From Streptomyces sp. LaPpAH-108 (GTDB taxonomy: Bacteria; Actinomycetota; Actinomycetes; Streptomycetales; Streptomycetaceae), in assembly GCF_000373625.1 (NCBI RefSeq), contig NZ_KB891998.1:62001-126000 (forward strand): a stretch of DNA of 64,000 nt, in the 5' to 3' direction. The notes beneath the pieces are model-generated. The model worked only from the letters and a program-made list of their open reading frames with translations, was not told the DNA's origin and ran no database searches. Numbering within the stretch: the stretch's first letter is position 1; each line of letters begins with the position of its first letter. A program made the position numbers and the translations under genes. This document shows positions 30,530 to 38,602 of the stretch, piece after piece.

Positions 30530-30583
30530 GCCGACGATGCTCCCACGGTCCGCCCCACGCGCGGGGGCGGACCGTCCCTTTGG

Positions 30584-31603
30584 TCAGGAGCCGTCGGGGT
30601 CCGTGCGGCTGAGCGCGGCCTTCGGCGTGGGCCCCGCGGTCAGCAGGTAGTCCGCGGCCGAGGTGTCCGTGACCAGGCTGGTGACGAGCCCGGAGCGCAG
30701 CACCGCGTCGATGGCCGGGGCCTTGCGCTGGCCGCCCGCGATGGCCACGACCTCGGGGATACGGCGCAGCTGGTCGGTCTTGACCGTGATGCACCGCTCC
30801 CCCAGGTCGCGCCCGATGCGGCGGCCCTCGGCGTCGAAGAGGTGCGCGGACATCTCGGCGGCCACCCCGAGCGAGGCGTAGTGCGCGCGCTCCTCGTCGC
30901 TGAGCATGTCGTGCACGGTCGAGATGCCCGGCTCCCACGAGCCGATGGAGACGCAGGCGACCGTGACCTTGTCGAAGTACTCGAAGGCGCGGGCGATCCC
31001 GGTCTGGTTGCGCAGCGCGGCGGCGGTGGCCGCGTCCGGCAGCAGCATCGGCGCGTAGATGGGGTGCGCGTCGCCGCCCGAGACCTGCGCGGCCCGGCGG
31101 ACGGCCTCGACGGAGCCGCGCTCGGCGGTCCCGGCGTCGTACACGCCCGTCAGCTGCACCACCGTGCACGGCGGCAGCCGGTCGAGGGCCGCGGCCATGT
31201 GGATGGTGGAGCGGCCCCAGGCGAGCCCGAGCACGTCCCCCTCGTCCACGAGTTCGCCGAGCAGGTCGGCCGCGACCTCGCCCAGGTTCTCCGGGTCCGG
31301 GGTCTCCTCGGCCTCGGCCGGGGACTCCACGACCACGGCGTGCCGCAGTCCGTAGCGGGCGCGGAGCGCGTCGGAGCGCTCGGCGTCCAGCTCGGCCGGC
31401 ACCCGGATCTCGATCCGTACGAGATCCCGTTCCAGGGCCGTCTCCAGGACCCGGGCCACCTTGAAGCGGCTCACGCCGAACTCCTCGGCGATCTGGATCT
31501 TGGACTTGCCCTCCAGGTAGAAGCGACGGGCCATGGCCGCCGCCTGCACCAGCTCAGCGGGCCCCATCCGCATCGCTGTCCGGCCCGCCGACATACCCGA
31601 CAC
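30584..31603 (-). CDS. SorC/DeoR-type sugar-binding transcriptional regulator
   Basis: A 339-residue regulator. The N-terminal HTH (about residues 12-50 of this start: AAAMARRFYLEGKSKIQIAE, then FGVSRFKVARVLETA) joins a sugar-phosphate-binding domain (LGLAWGRSTIHMAAAL, VQLTGVYDA, EYFDKVTVACVSIGSWEPG). SorC-type proteins respond to phosphorylated sugars. I place the start at GTG 31603 because GAGGAG lies six bases before it; the frame is open to ATG 31672, which lacks a well-spaced site, so 23 more residues are possible. Its neighbour rpe suggests a pentose phosphate link, unproven. Confidence 0.8.
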   Translation of the reverse strand: MSGMSAGRTAMRMGPAELVQAAAMARRFYLEGKSKIQIAEEFGVSRFKVARVLETALERDLVRIEIRVPAELDAERSDALRARYGLRHAVVVESPAEAEETPDPENLGEVAADLLGELVDEGDVLGLAWGRSTIHMAAALDRLPPCTVVQLTGVYDAGTAERGSVEAVRRAAQVSGGDAHPIYAPMLLPDAATAAALRNQTGIARAFEYFDKVTVACVSIGSWEPGISTVHDMLSDEERAHYASLGVAAEMSAHLFDAEGRRIGRDLGERCITVKTDQLRRIPEVVAIAGGQRKAPAIDAVLRSGLVTSLVTDTSAADYLLTAGPTPKAALSRTDPDGS

Positions 31604-31717
31604 GGCGATCTCCTCACTGCTGTGCACACACTCTGATTCGCCGTTCATCCTCGCAGATTCGGCGCGGCTCATCCGCCCTGATGGGCGCCTTCCCTCAACC
31701 GTTCACGCAACCGTGGC

Positions 31718-32404
31718 TCAGTGGCCGTGCGCCCACGTCGAATCGGCGATGGCCCGGTCCGCCTGAGCACGCAGTACGCGCACGGCCTCGGCGGGGTCGG
31801 CGGCGCCGTAGACGGCCGACCCGGCGACGAACACATCGGCCCCGGCCTCGGCGCACCGCTCGATCGTCTCGGCCGAGACACCGCCGTCCACCTGGAGCCA
31901 CATCTGCAGTCCGTGCTTGGCGATCAGCTCACGGGTACGGCGGATCTTCGGCAGCGTGATGTCCAGGAACGCCTGGCCGCCGAAGCCGGGCTCCACCGTC
32001 ATGATCAGCAGCATGTCGAGTTCCGGGAGGATGTCCTCGTACGACTCGATCGGCGTCGCGGGCTTGAGCGCCATGGAGGCGCGGGCGCCCTTCGCGCGGA
32101 TCTCGCGGGCGAGCCGGATCGGGGCGTGAGCCGCCTCCACGTGGAAGGTGACGGAGGAGGCGCCCGCCTCCACGTACTGCGGAGCCCAGCGGTCGGGGTC
32201 CTCGATCATCAGGTGGCAGTCCAGCGGGATGTCCGTGGCACGGGCCAGGGATTCCACGACGGGGGTGCCGAGCGTGAGGTTCGGGACGAAGTGGTTGTCC
32301 ATGACGTCGACGTGAAGCCAGTCGGCGCCCTCGACCGCCTTCGCCTCATCGGCGAGGCGGGCGAAGTCTGCGGACAGGATGCTGGGGTTGATCTGAGCGG
32401 GCAT
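31718..32404 (-). CDS. rpe: Ribulose-phosphate 3-epimerase
   Basis: A 228-residue TIM-barrel enzyme that interconverts ribulose 5-phosphate and xylulose 5-phosphate in the pentose phosphate pathway. The signature parts are present: INPSILSADFARL at the start, WLHVDVMDNHFVPNLTLG with the catalytic Asp and metal His, DCHLMIEDP, MTVEPGFGGQAF and LQVDGGV with the second catalytic Asp. ATG 32404 begins the family-consistent MPAQINPSIL. Upstream lies a 415-base non-coding stretch filled with dispersed repeats. The SorC-type gene follows 114 bases downstream. Confidence 0.95.
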   Translation of the reverse strand: MPAQINPSILSADFARLADEAKAVEGADWLHVDVMDNHFVPNLTLGTPVVESLARATDIPLDCHLMIEDPDRWAPQYVEAGASSVTFHVEAAHAPIRLAREIRAKGARASMALKPATPIESYEDILPELDMLLIMTVEPGFGGQAFLDITLPKIRRTRELIAKHGLQMWLQVDGGVSAETIERCAEAGADVFVAGSAVYGAADPAEAVRVLRAQADRAIADSTWAHGH

Positions 32405-32819
32405 GGTCTTAGCCTGCCATGTCCCTCCGGGGGTTTGGGGGGCAGGTCCGGAGTGGGCGGGGGTTTGTCCTCCGGGCGCGGCTACGTCGTGGCTTGTCGC
32501 GCAGTTCCCCGCGCCCCTAGGGGGTGGTGAGGGTCGTGCTTCGGGTGCGGCTGCGTGGTGGGTCGCTCGCGCAGTTCCCCGCGCCCCTTGGGGGTGGTGG
32601 CTGTCGTTGATCGGCTGCCGGTTCGGTGGGAGCTTGGCGGACCCGCCGCCCAACATGCGACCTCCGCCACCTCAGGGGCGCGGGGAACTGCGCGAGAAAC
32701 CACGACGCACCCACACCCGAAGAACGACGGTCACCACCCCTCAAGGGGCGCGGGGAACTGCGCGAAAGGCGACCGCGTGCCCGCGTCCGAGGAGCGACCG
32801 TCACCCCCCCCCAAGGCGT
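32405..32819. repeat. Non-coding gap with four copies of a dispersed 22-bp repeat
   Basis: Two copies read CGCAGTTCCCCGCGCCCC on the plus strand (32497-32518 and 32567-32588) and two read the reverse complement (32674-32695 and 32744-32765). Each pair is spaced exactly 70 bases. The two inverted pairs could fold into a large cruciform or RNA hairpin. Flanking words such as GGTCGTGCTTCGGGTGCGG are partly shared. No gene, RNA or promoter stands out. A fifth copy is at 53883-53904. Confidence 0.85.
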
Positions 32820-34238
32820 TCAGGCGGTGCGGCGGATCAAGGCGAGGTACATCGCGTCGGTGCCGTGGATGTGGGGCCAGAGCTGGATGTCGGGCCCGTC
32901 GCCGAGGTCGGGAACGCCAGGGAGGAGGGGGCGCGCGTCGATGAGTTCGGTGTGGGGGCGTTCCTTCAAAACGTCGGAGACGACCGCACGGGTCTCGGCA
33001 AGGTGCGGAGAGCAGGTGGCGTAGCCGACCACCCCGCCGACGCGGACGGAGTCCAGAGCCGTGCGGAGGAGCGCCCGCTGGAGAGGCGCGAAGCTGTCGA
33101 GGTCGTCGGGTCGGCGGCGCCAGCGGGCCTCGGGGCGGCGGCGGAGGGCCCCGAGGCCGGTGCAGGGGACGTCGACCAGGACGCGGTCGAAGGTGCCGGG
33201 CTGCCACGGCGGGCGGGTGCCGTCGGCGGCGATCACCTGGTACGGACCCGGGTTGCCGTCCAGGGCCCGCGCCACCAGCCCCGCCCGGTGCGGCTGCTTC
33301 TCGGAGGCGAGCAGGAAGGCACCGCGCTCGGCGGCGAGCGCGCCGAGCAGCGCGGCCTTGCCGCCGGGGCCCGCACAGCCGTCGAGCCACTTCTCGTCCG
33401 GCCCGTCGAGAGGCGCGTTGGCGAGCGCGAGGGCGACCAACTGGCTGCCCTCGTCCTGCACACCGGCCCGCCCCTCGCGCACCGCCTCGACCGCACCGGG
33501 CTCGCCGCCCTCGGCGAGCCGGACGGCGTACGGCGACCAGCGTCCCGCGACGGCCGCCTCCTCGTTCAGCAGCTCCTCGGCGGTCGACCGGCCGGGCCGG
33601 GCGACGAGGGTGACCTCGGGACGCTCGTTGTCCGCCGCGAGCAGGTCCTCGATGCCCGCGCGCCCACCGCCCAGGGAGTCCCACAGCGCGGAGACGACCC
33701 AGCGGGGGTGCGAGTGGACCACGGCGAGATGGTCCTCGGGGTCCTCGTCGTACGGCGGCGCGACCTTCTCCAGCCAGCCGTCCAGATCGTCCCGGGCCAC
33801 CTTGCGCAGCACGGCGTTGACGAACTTGGCGCGCCCGTCGCCGAGCACCACGCGGGCCAGCTCGACGGAGGCGGAGACGGCCGCGTGCGTCGGGATACGG
33901 GTGCCGAGCAGCTGGTGCGCGCCGAGGCTGAGCACGTCCAGGACAGGCGGGTCCACCTCGCGCAGCGGGCGGTCCACGCAGGCGGCGATGATCGCGTCGT
34001 AGGTGCCCTGGCGGCGCAGCGTGCCGTAGACCAGCTCGGTGGCGAGGGCGGCGTCCCGGGCGTCGAAGTCGCCGTTCTCGCGCGCCTTGCGCAGCAGCGG
34101 GGGCAGCACGAGGTTGGCGTACGCGTCCCGCTCGTCCACCGCGCGCAGCGCGTCGAAGGCGAGGATGCGGACGGGGTCCTTCTGGGGGCGCCGGTAGGGC
34201 TTGGCGGGCCGGTGCGGCCGACGGGACTGCTCGCTCAC
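32820..34238 (-). CDS. rsmB: 16S rRNA (cytosine-967 C5) methyltransferase
   Basis: A 472-residue RsmB/Sun protein. Residues about 20-150 form the NusB-like RNA-binding domain (DPVRILAFDALRAVDERDAYANLVLPPLL). The C-terminal Rossmann methyltransferase has the SAM motif CAGPGGKAALLGALAA and the two family cysteines in VLVDVPCTGLGALRRRPEARW-type sequence and GYATCSPHLAET, the nucleophile and the release Cys. It methylates 16S rRNA in the small subunit. The GTG at 34238 gives MSEQSRRPHRPAKPYRRPQK, a basic N-terminal tail usual in actinobacteria. It follows fmt by 82 bases. Confidence 0.92.
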   Translation of the reverse strand: MSEQSRRPHRPAKPYRRPQKDPVRILAFDALRAVDERDAYANLVLPPLLRKARENGDFDARDAALATELVYGTLRRQGTYDAIIAACVDRPLREVDPPVLDVLSLGAHQLLGTRIPTHAAVSASVELARVVLGDGRAKFVNAVLRKVARDDLDGWLEKVAPPYDEDPEDHLAVVHSHPRWVVSALWDSLGGGRAGIEDLLAADNERPEVTLVARPGRSTAEELLNEEAAVAGRWSPYAVRLAEGGEPGAVEAVREGRAGVQDEGSQLVALALANAPLDGPDEKWLDGCAGPGGKAALLGALAAERGAFLLASEKQPHRAGLVARALDGNPGPYQVIAADGTRPPWQPGTFDRVLVDVPCTGLGALRRRPEARWRRRPDDLDSFAPLQRALLRTALDSVRVGGVVGYATCSPHLAETRAVVSDVLKERPHTELIDARPLLPGVPDLGDGPDIQLWPHIHGTDAMYLALIRRTA

Positions 34239-34265
34239 GAGAAAAGGTGCTCCGGATACGAAGAA

Positions 34266-34305
34266 GGGGTGCGGTCCCCAGCCTACGTCGGCCGGACCCC
34301 ACCCC
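34266..34305 (-). terminator. Hairpin between fmt and rsmB
   Basis: GGGGTGCGGTCC (34266-34277) can pair with GGACCCCACCCC (34294-34305) with one mismatch and a 16-base loop. It may end or attenuate the fmt transcript before rsmB. Confidence 0.5.
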
Positions 34306-34320
34306 TCCTCTTCAGGTCGC

Positions 34321-35253
34321 TCAGGCGCCCAGTGTCTCGCCCTCGGCGATACGGGCACCGCGCGCCCAGTCCGCGGCGCGCATCGGCTTCTTGCCCTGCG
34401 CCTGCACCCACAGCAGTTCGACGGCGTACGAACCGGTGCCGACGTGCACGCTGTTCTTGCCGACCGCGAGCTGCCCCGGCGCGAGGTCGGTCCGCTCGGG
34501 CACGGGTACGACCTGGACGAGCTTGAGCCGCTCGCCCCGGAAGACGGTCCAGGCACCGGGCGCGGGGGTGCAGCCGCGCACCACACGGTCGACGCGCAGC
34601 GCGGGCGCCGCCCAGTCGACCCGCGCGTCCTCGACCGTGATCTTCGGCGCGAGGGTGATGCCGTCGGCGGGCTGCGGTACGGCCTTCAGGGTGCCCTCCG
34701 CGATGCCGTCCATGGTCGCGGCGAGCAGTCCGGCACCGGCGAAGGCGAGCCGGGTGAGCAGGTCGCCGCTGGTGTCGGTGGGGCGGATGACCTCGGTGAC
34801 CGTGCCGTAGACCGGGCCGGAGTCCAGACCCTCCTCGATGAGGAAGGTGGACGCGCCGGTGATCTCGTCGCCCGCCATGATCGAGTGCTGCACGGGGGCG
34901 GCGCCGCGCCAGGCGGGCAGCAGTGAGAAGTGCAGATTGACCCAGCCCTGCGCGGGGATGTCGAGCGCGACGCGGGGCAGCAGGGCGCCGTAGGCGACGA
35001 CCGGGCAGCAGTCGGGGCCGATCTCCTTCAGCCGCTCCAGGAACGCGGGGTCGCGCGGGCTGACCGGCTTCAGCACCTCGATCCCGGCCTCCGCCGCCCG
35101 CTCGGCCACGGGCGACGCGACCAGCCTGCGGCCCCGCCCCGCCGGTGCGTCGGGCCGCGTGACCACAGCGGCCACCTCATGCCGCCCCGACGCGATCAGC
35201 GCGTCCAGAGCGGGAACGGCAACCTCGGGAGTTCCGGCGAAGACAAGCTTCAT
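34321..35253 (-). CDS. fmt: Methionyl-tRNA formyltransferase
   Basis: A 310-residue enzyme that formylates the initiator Met-tRNA using 10-formyl-tetrahydrofolate. Family marks are MKLVFAGTPEVAVPALDALI at the N-terminus, the folate/catalytic segment WVNLHFSLLPAWRGAAPVQ with its Asn-His pair and EEGLDSGPVYG with the third catalytic Asp, then a C-terminal OB-fold (residues about 210-310). ATG 35253 is the conserved start; the seven residues encoded further upstream are not typical. It heads the fmt-rsmB group and faces the small HTH gene across a 381-base gap. Confidence 0.95.
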   Translation of the reverse strand: MKLVFAGTPEVAVPALDALIASGRHEVAAVVTRPDAPAGRGRRLVASPVAERAAEAGIEVLKPVSPRDPAFLERLKEIGPDCCPVVAYGALLPRVALDIPAQGWVNLHFSLLPAWRGAAPVQHSIMAGDEITGASTFLIEEGLDSGPVYGTVTEVIRPTDTSGDLLTRLAFAGAGLLAATMDGIAEGTLKAVPQPADGITLAPKITVEDARVDWAAPALRVDRVVRGCTPAPGAWTVFRGERLKLVQVVPVPERTDLAPGQLAVGKNSVHVGTGSYAVELLWVQAQGKKPMRAADWARGARIAEGETLGA

Positions 35254-35555
35254 AAGCAGGATCGAGCCTCTCAAACGGCTACGGACGGGCAGCGCAACAG
35301 TCTATGCCGCCACGCGAACCCGGCAGACGGCGCTGGGGCCGACGACCGGGGCGAGCCCGGCGACGGCGCTGGGGTTGCCCGGACCGTCCCGCCTCCCTGC
35401 CGACCGGAACACCCACGGTCGGCCGCCGACGGCGCTCGGCCCAGACCGGTTGTCCAGCTTCTCTGCCAACTGGAAACGGGTGGTGCGCGGGTGGGAGAAC
35501 CGGCGTACAAAACACACCGCACGCCCCCACCGCGTGACCAGCGGAGCCCCCACGC
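35254..35555. other. Gap upstream of fmt with repeated GACGGCGCTGGG words, no gene
   Basis: The words GACGGCGCTGGG (twice) and GACGGCGCTCGG occur within 130 bases near 35327-35440. CCGACCGGAACACCCACGGTCGG is a near-inverted element. No open frame with a start and ribosome site fits, and no RNA gene is recognised. Both fmt (leftward) and the HTH gene (rightward) must take their promoters from this region. Confidence 0.4.
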
Positions 35556-35580
35556 GTTGGTCAAGACAGAGTTGACCAAC
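35556..35580. promoter_or_regulatory. Perfect operator-like palindrome upstream of the small HTH gene
   Basis: GTTGGTCAA (35556-35564) and TTGACCAAC (35572-35580) form a 9-bp perfect inverted repeat with a 7-base spacer, 54 bases before the HTH start. TTGACC in the right arm could also serve as a -35 element, so a bound protein would block transcription. Confidence 0.6.
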
Positions 35581-35634
35581 ACCGGGCGGCTGAAGCGGCC
35601 CGTTCCTTTCAACGCCGGTTCGAGAGGCTTGTTC

Positions 35635-36156
35635 ATGGCCGACCACGCAACCCACGACGCCCAGGCCCGGGCCAGCCTGCACCTCCTGGTGCGGGACATC
35701 GAGCGGGTCCGCCGCCAGGTGGACGCACTGCGCACGCTCACCGCCCAGCTCGGCAACGTCTACCGCCCGCGCCGCTCCGGCCCGTCCACCGGCTTCGTCG
35801 TCTACGGACGCGCCCCCGCCCCCACGGTCCGCCTCGCCCAGGAACTCCGGGACAGCGTCGAGACCCTGGTCACCGCCGCCGTGGACTTCGACCGCTCGCT
35901 CGGCTTCTCGTGGGACGCGGTGGGCTCCGCGCTCGGCGTCACCAAGCAGGCCGTGCACCGCCGTTACGGCGCCCGCCGCGCCGCCGCCCAGGCCGCCGCC
36001 GACGCCGAGCGCGCGAACGAGCCGTCGGGCACCCGCACGCTCAACGTGCCCACGGTCCCCGCCGCCCGCTCGATGCCGACCCAGCCGACGGCCGGCAGCC
36101 CCACCCTCCGCGAGGACCCCCGCCCGACCGCCTTCCCGGGCCCCCGCAACGGCTGA
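35635..36156 (+). CDS. Small actinobacterial helix-turn-helix protein of unknown function
   Basis: A 173-residue protein. The N-terminal helix (ARASLHLLVRDIERVRRQVDALRT) looks coiled-coil-like. A HTH of the sigma-region-4/Homeodomain-like kind follows at about residues 95-120 (FSWDAVGSALGVTKQAVHRRYG). The C-terminal 45 residues are disordered (Pro, Thr, Arg). ATG 35635 has GAGAGG seven bases upstream. It may bind DNA and could act on the palindrome just upstream. Similar proteins occur next to fmt or priA in other Streptomyces as I recall them, without an assigned role. Confidence 0.7.
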   Translation: MADHATHDAQARASLHLLVRDIERVRRQVDALRTLTAQLGNVYRPRRSGPSTGFVVYGRAPAPTVRLAQELRDSVETLVTAAVDFDRSLGFSWDAVGSALGVTKQAVHRRYGARRAAAQAAADAERANEPSGTRTLNVPTVPAARSMPTQPTAGSPTLREDPRPTAFPGPRNG

Positions 36157-36166
36157 CCCTCCCCCG

Positions 36167-36195
36167 CCCTCCCGACCCCACCCCACCCGGGAGGG
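36167..36195. terminator. Hairpin between convergent HTH gene and priA
   Basis: CCCTCCCG (36167-36174) and CGGGAGGG (36188-36195) form an 8-bp stem with a 13-base loop, 10 bases after the HTH stop. Confidence 0.5.
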
Positions 36196-36339
36196 CACCC
36201 ACACCACGCACCACCACAGCCGCGCCCCGAGCACCCCCGGACGGCGCCCCCGGTACCCCAGCGGGACGCCCCCGTGGACCGTCGGCCCCACCCGGCAAGA
36301 CGCCCACCACAGACCGGCCAAACCCAGCGGCGCGCCCCG

Positions 36340-38490
36340 TCACCCGATGTCCGGCGGATCGATGCGCACCCGTACCGGCGCTTCCCCGCCTCGCGCCATC
36401 CGCGCGGCCTGGGCCGTCTTCAGCGCCCCCGCGAGCGCGGCCCCGCTGCCCGGCGGTACCCGGATCAGCGCGCGCTCCCACTCCTCGCCCGGCGGGGGCG
36501 CCCCGGGTCTGCGGGGGCGTCCGGGGAGGGTCGGGGGCAGCGGGACCGGGCCCAGTACCTCCGCGTCCGGGGGCAGCTCGGCGGCGGTCAGGAATTCCGC
36601 GACGGCCTCGGTCGTACCGGACACGGCGGCCATCCGTGACACCGGCGGAAAGCCCAGCTCGGCCCGCTCGGCCAGCTCGCGCAGCGCGAAACCGACGGCG
36701 TCCCACCGCACCAGCGCCTGCACGGGCCGCAGCGTCGGCTCGGCCATGACGACCACCGTCCCGTGCTCCCCCTGCGGACACACCAGCGAGGCTGCCGACA
36801 TCCACCGCCGCAGCGCGTCCTCGTCGGAGCGCAGATCGGGACGGCCGAGCATGGCCCAGCCGTCGAGCAGCAGGGCCGCCGCGTAACCGCCCTCCGCCAC
36901 GGGTTCGGCGCCCGGCGTGCTGACCACCAGTGCGGGGGTGCCCGGCACCGTGTCCAGCACGTGCTCGCGCCCCGAGGTGCGCACCGGTACGGCGGGAAAG
37001 GCGCGCCCCAGCTCCTCGGCGGTCCGCCGTGCGCCGACGATCTGCGCCCGCAGCCGGAAGCCGCCGCACTCCGCGCAGTGCCAGGAGGTCTCCTGGTGCC
37101 CGCACCACTCGCAGCGCAGCTCCCCCGCGTCCTGCGCCTGGAGCGGCCCCGAACAGTGCCGGCACCGCGCGGGCGCCCGGCACTGCGCGCAGGCAAGACG
37201 GGGGACGTAGCCACGCCGGGGCACCTGCACCAGCACCGGCCCGTGCTTCAGCCCCTCCCGTACGGCCTGCCAGGCGAGGGTGGGCAGCCGGGCGGCGCGG
37301 GCGGCCTCGTCGCGGGCGAGGTCGGCGTCGCTGACGGTCCGTACCAGCGGGGCCGTACGGCGCACCTGGTCGCGGCCAGCGGCCAGCGGCCGGGCCCAGC
37401 CGGTCTCCACCAGCTGGGCGGCCTCCACGGTGCAGCTCCAGCTGCCCAGCAGGAAGGCGCACCGGTCGAGGGAGGCGCGCAGCAGCAGTACGTCCCGTGC
37501 GTGCGGCTGGGGTGCGTGCTGCTCGGCGTGGCTGTCGTCGCCGTCGTCCCAGATGGCGACGAGCCCGAGGTCCTGGACGGGGGCGAACATGGCCGCGCGT
37601 GTCCCGACGACGGCCCGGACCGCGCCGCGCCGCACCGCGAGCCACTGCGCGTACCGCTTCTCGGGCCCGGCGTCGGCGGTGAGCAGCGCGTGCCGTCCCT
37701 CACCGAGCAGATCGGTCAGGGCGGCGTCGACGCGGGCGGCGGTGCGGCCGTCGGGGACGACGACGAGCGCGCCGCGTCCCGAGGCGAGCGTGGCGGCGAC
37801 GGCACGGGCCAGTTCACCGGCCCACTCGGGTCCTGGCAGGGCGTTCCAGACGGCTCTGGGGGCGCCCCCGGAGGCCAGGGCGGCGAGGAAGCCGGGCCCC
37901 TGCTCGTACCGCGCCCAGGAACCGGGGTCGGGGGCCGGGGGCGGGGGCAGCGGCTCGGGCGAGGGGCGGCGCTCGGCGCGGGCGCTGCGCGGGGGTACGG
38001 CGAGTTGCAGCACGTCGGCGAGGCTGCCCGCGTACCGGTCGGCGACGGCGCGGGCGAGCGTCAGCAGTTCCTCGCTGAGCACGGGTTCCGGGGAGACGAC
38101 CTGGGCGAGCGCGGCCAGTGGTCCGGCGTAGTCGGACTCGGCGCGGCGCTCGATGAGGAAGCCGTCGATGAGGCCGCCGCCCTCACGGCGCCCGCCCCGC
38201 ACGCGCCCGCGTCCGGCCCCGAACCGCACCCGGACCCGCACCCCCGGCTGTGCCTCGGCGTCCAGCTCCTCGGGCACGGCGTAGTCGAAATACCGGTCGA
38301 GATGCAGCACGCCCTTGTCGACCAGCACCCGCGCCACGGGCCTGTCCTTGGCCAGCGCCGCCCCCCGCCAGGTCCGCGGCTTCGCCCGTGGCACCTCGGC
38401 GGCCCGCACGCTCTCCCTGATGAGCGCAAGCTGCTCCGGCGACGCCCCGTCGGCCCCGCCGTCGCCCCCCGGCCCGTTCTCCCTGCTCAC
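36340..38490 (-). CDS. priA: PriA-like primosomal protein N', helicase motifs degenerate
   Basis: A 716-residue PriA homologue. The N-terminal DNA-binding domain (about residues 45-160, with GVLHLDRYFDYAVPEEL) and the zinc-binding cysteines (CAQCRAPARCRHC, then CEWCGHQ and CAECGG) are intact. The ATPase motifs are not: where Walker A is expected the sequence reads GGAPRAVWNALPG, and the DEAH box position reads IWDDGDDSHAEQ. This matches the known situation in actinobacterial PriA, thought to restart replication forks without helicase activity of its own. The start is GTG 38490. It lies downstream of metK, after a terminator. Confidence 0.85.
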   Translation of the reverse strand: MSRENGPGGDGGADGASPEQLALIRESVRAAEVPRAKPRTWRGAALAKDRPVARVLVDKGVLHLDRYFDYAVPEELDAEAQPGVRVRVRFGAGRGRVRGGRREGGGLIDGFLIERRAESDYAGPLAALAQVVSPEPVLSEELLTLARAVADRYAGSLADVLQLAVPPRSARAERRPSPEPLPPPPAPDPGSWARYEQGPGFLAALASGGAPRAVWNALPGPEWAGELARAVAATLASGRGALVVVPDGRTAARVDAALTDLLGEGRHALLTADAGPEKRYAQWLAVRRGAVRAVVGTRAAMFAPVQDLGLVAIWDDGDDSHAEQHAPQPHARDVLLLRASLDRCAFLLGSWSCTVEAAQLVETGWARPLAAGRDQVRRTAPLVRTVSDADLARDEAARAARLPTLAWQAVREGLKHGPVLVQVPRRGYVPRLACAQCRAPARCRHCSGPLQAQDAGELRCEWCGHQETSWHCAECGGFRLRAQIVGARRTAEELGRAFPAVPVRTSGREHVLDTVPGTPALVVSTPGAEPVAEGGYAAALLLDGWAMLGRPDLRSDEDALRRWMSAASLVCPQGEHGTVVVMAEPTLRPVQALVRWDAVGFALRELAERAELGFPPVSRMAAVSGTTEAVAEFLTAAELPPDAEVLGPVPLPPTLPGRPRRPGAPPPGEEWERALIRVPPGSGAALAGALKTAQAARMARGGEAPVRVRIDPPDIG

Positions 38491-38550
38491 GCTTGCATTC
38501 TTACCAAACCCCACCGACAACGCGTCCGGGCCCGGGCGGGCCGGGACGTG

Positions 38551-38588
38551 CCGAGGCCCGGCTCCCCCGCAGGGGAACCGGGCCTCGG
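38551..38588 (-). terminator. Terminator hairpin after metK
   Basis: CCGAGGCCCGGCTCCCC (38551-38567) pairs with GGGGAACCGGGCCTCGG (38572-38588), 17 bp with one G-T pair and a 4-base loop, 14 bases beyond the metK stop. Confidence 0.85.
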
Positions 38589-38602
38589 GATGCCTCGGTG
38601 GG

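Noticed and set aside
31604..31672. ATG 31672 as start of the SorC-type regulator
   Set aside because: No well-spaced ribosome site precedes it, whereas GTG 31603 has GAGGAG at six bases; kept as an alternative only.
32405..32819. CRISPR or insertion sequence ends
   Set aside because: Only four copies in two orientations, no variable spacers of constant length, no cas or transposase gene and no target-site duplication.
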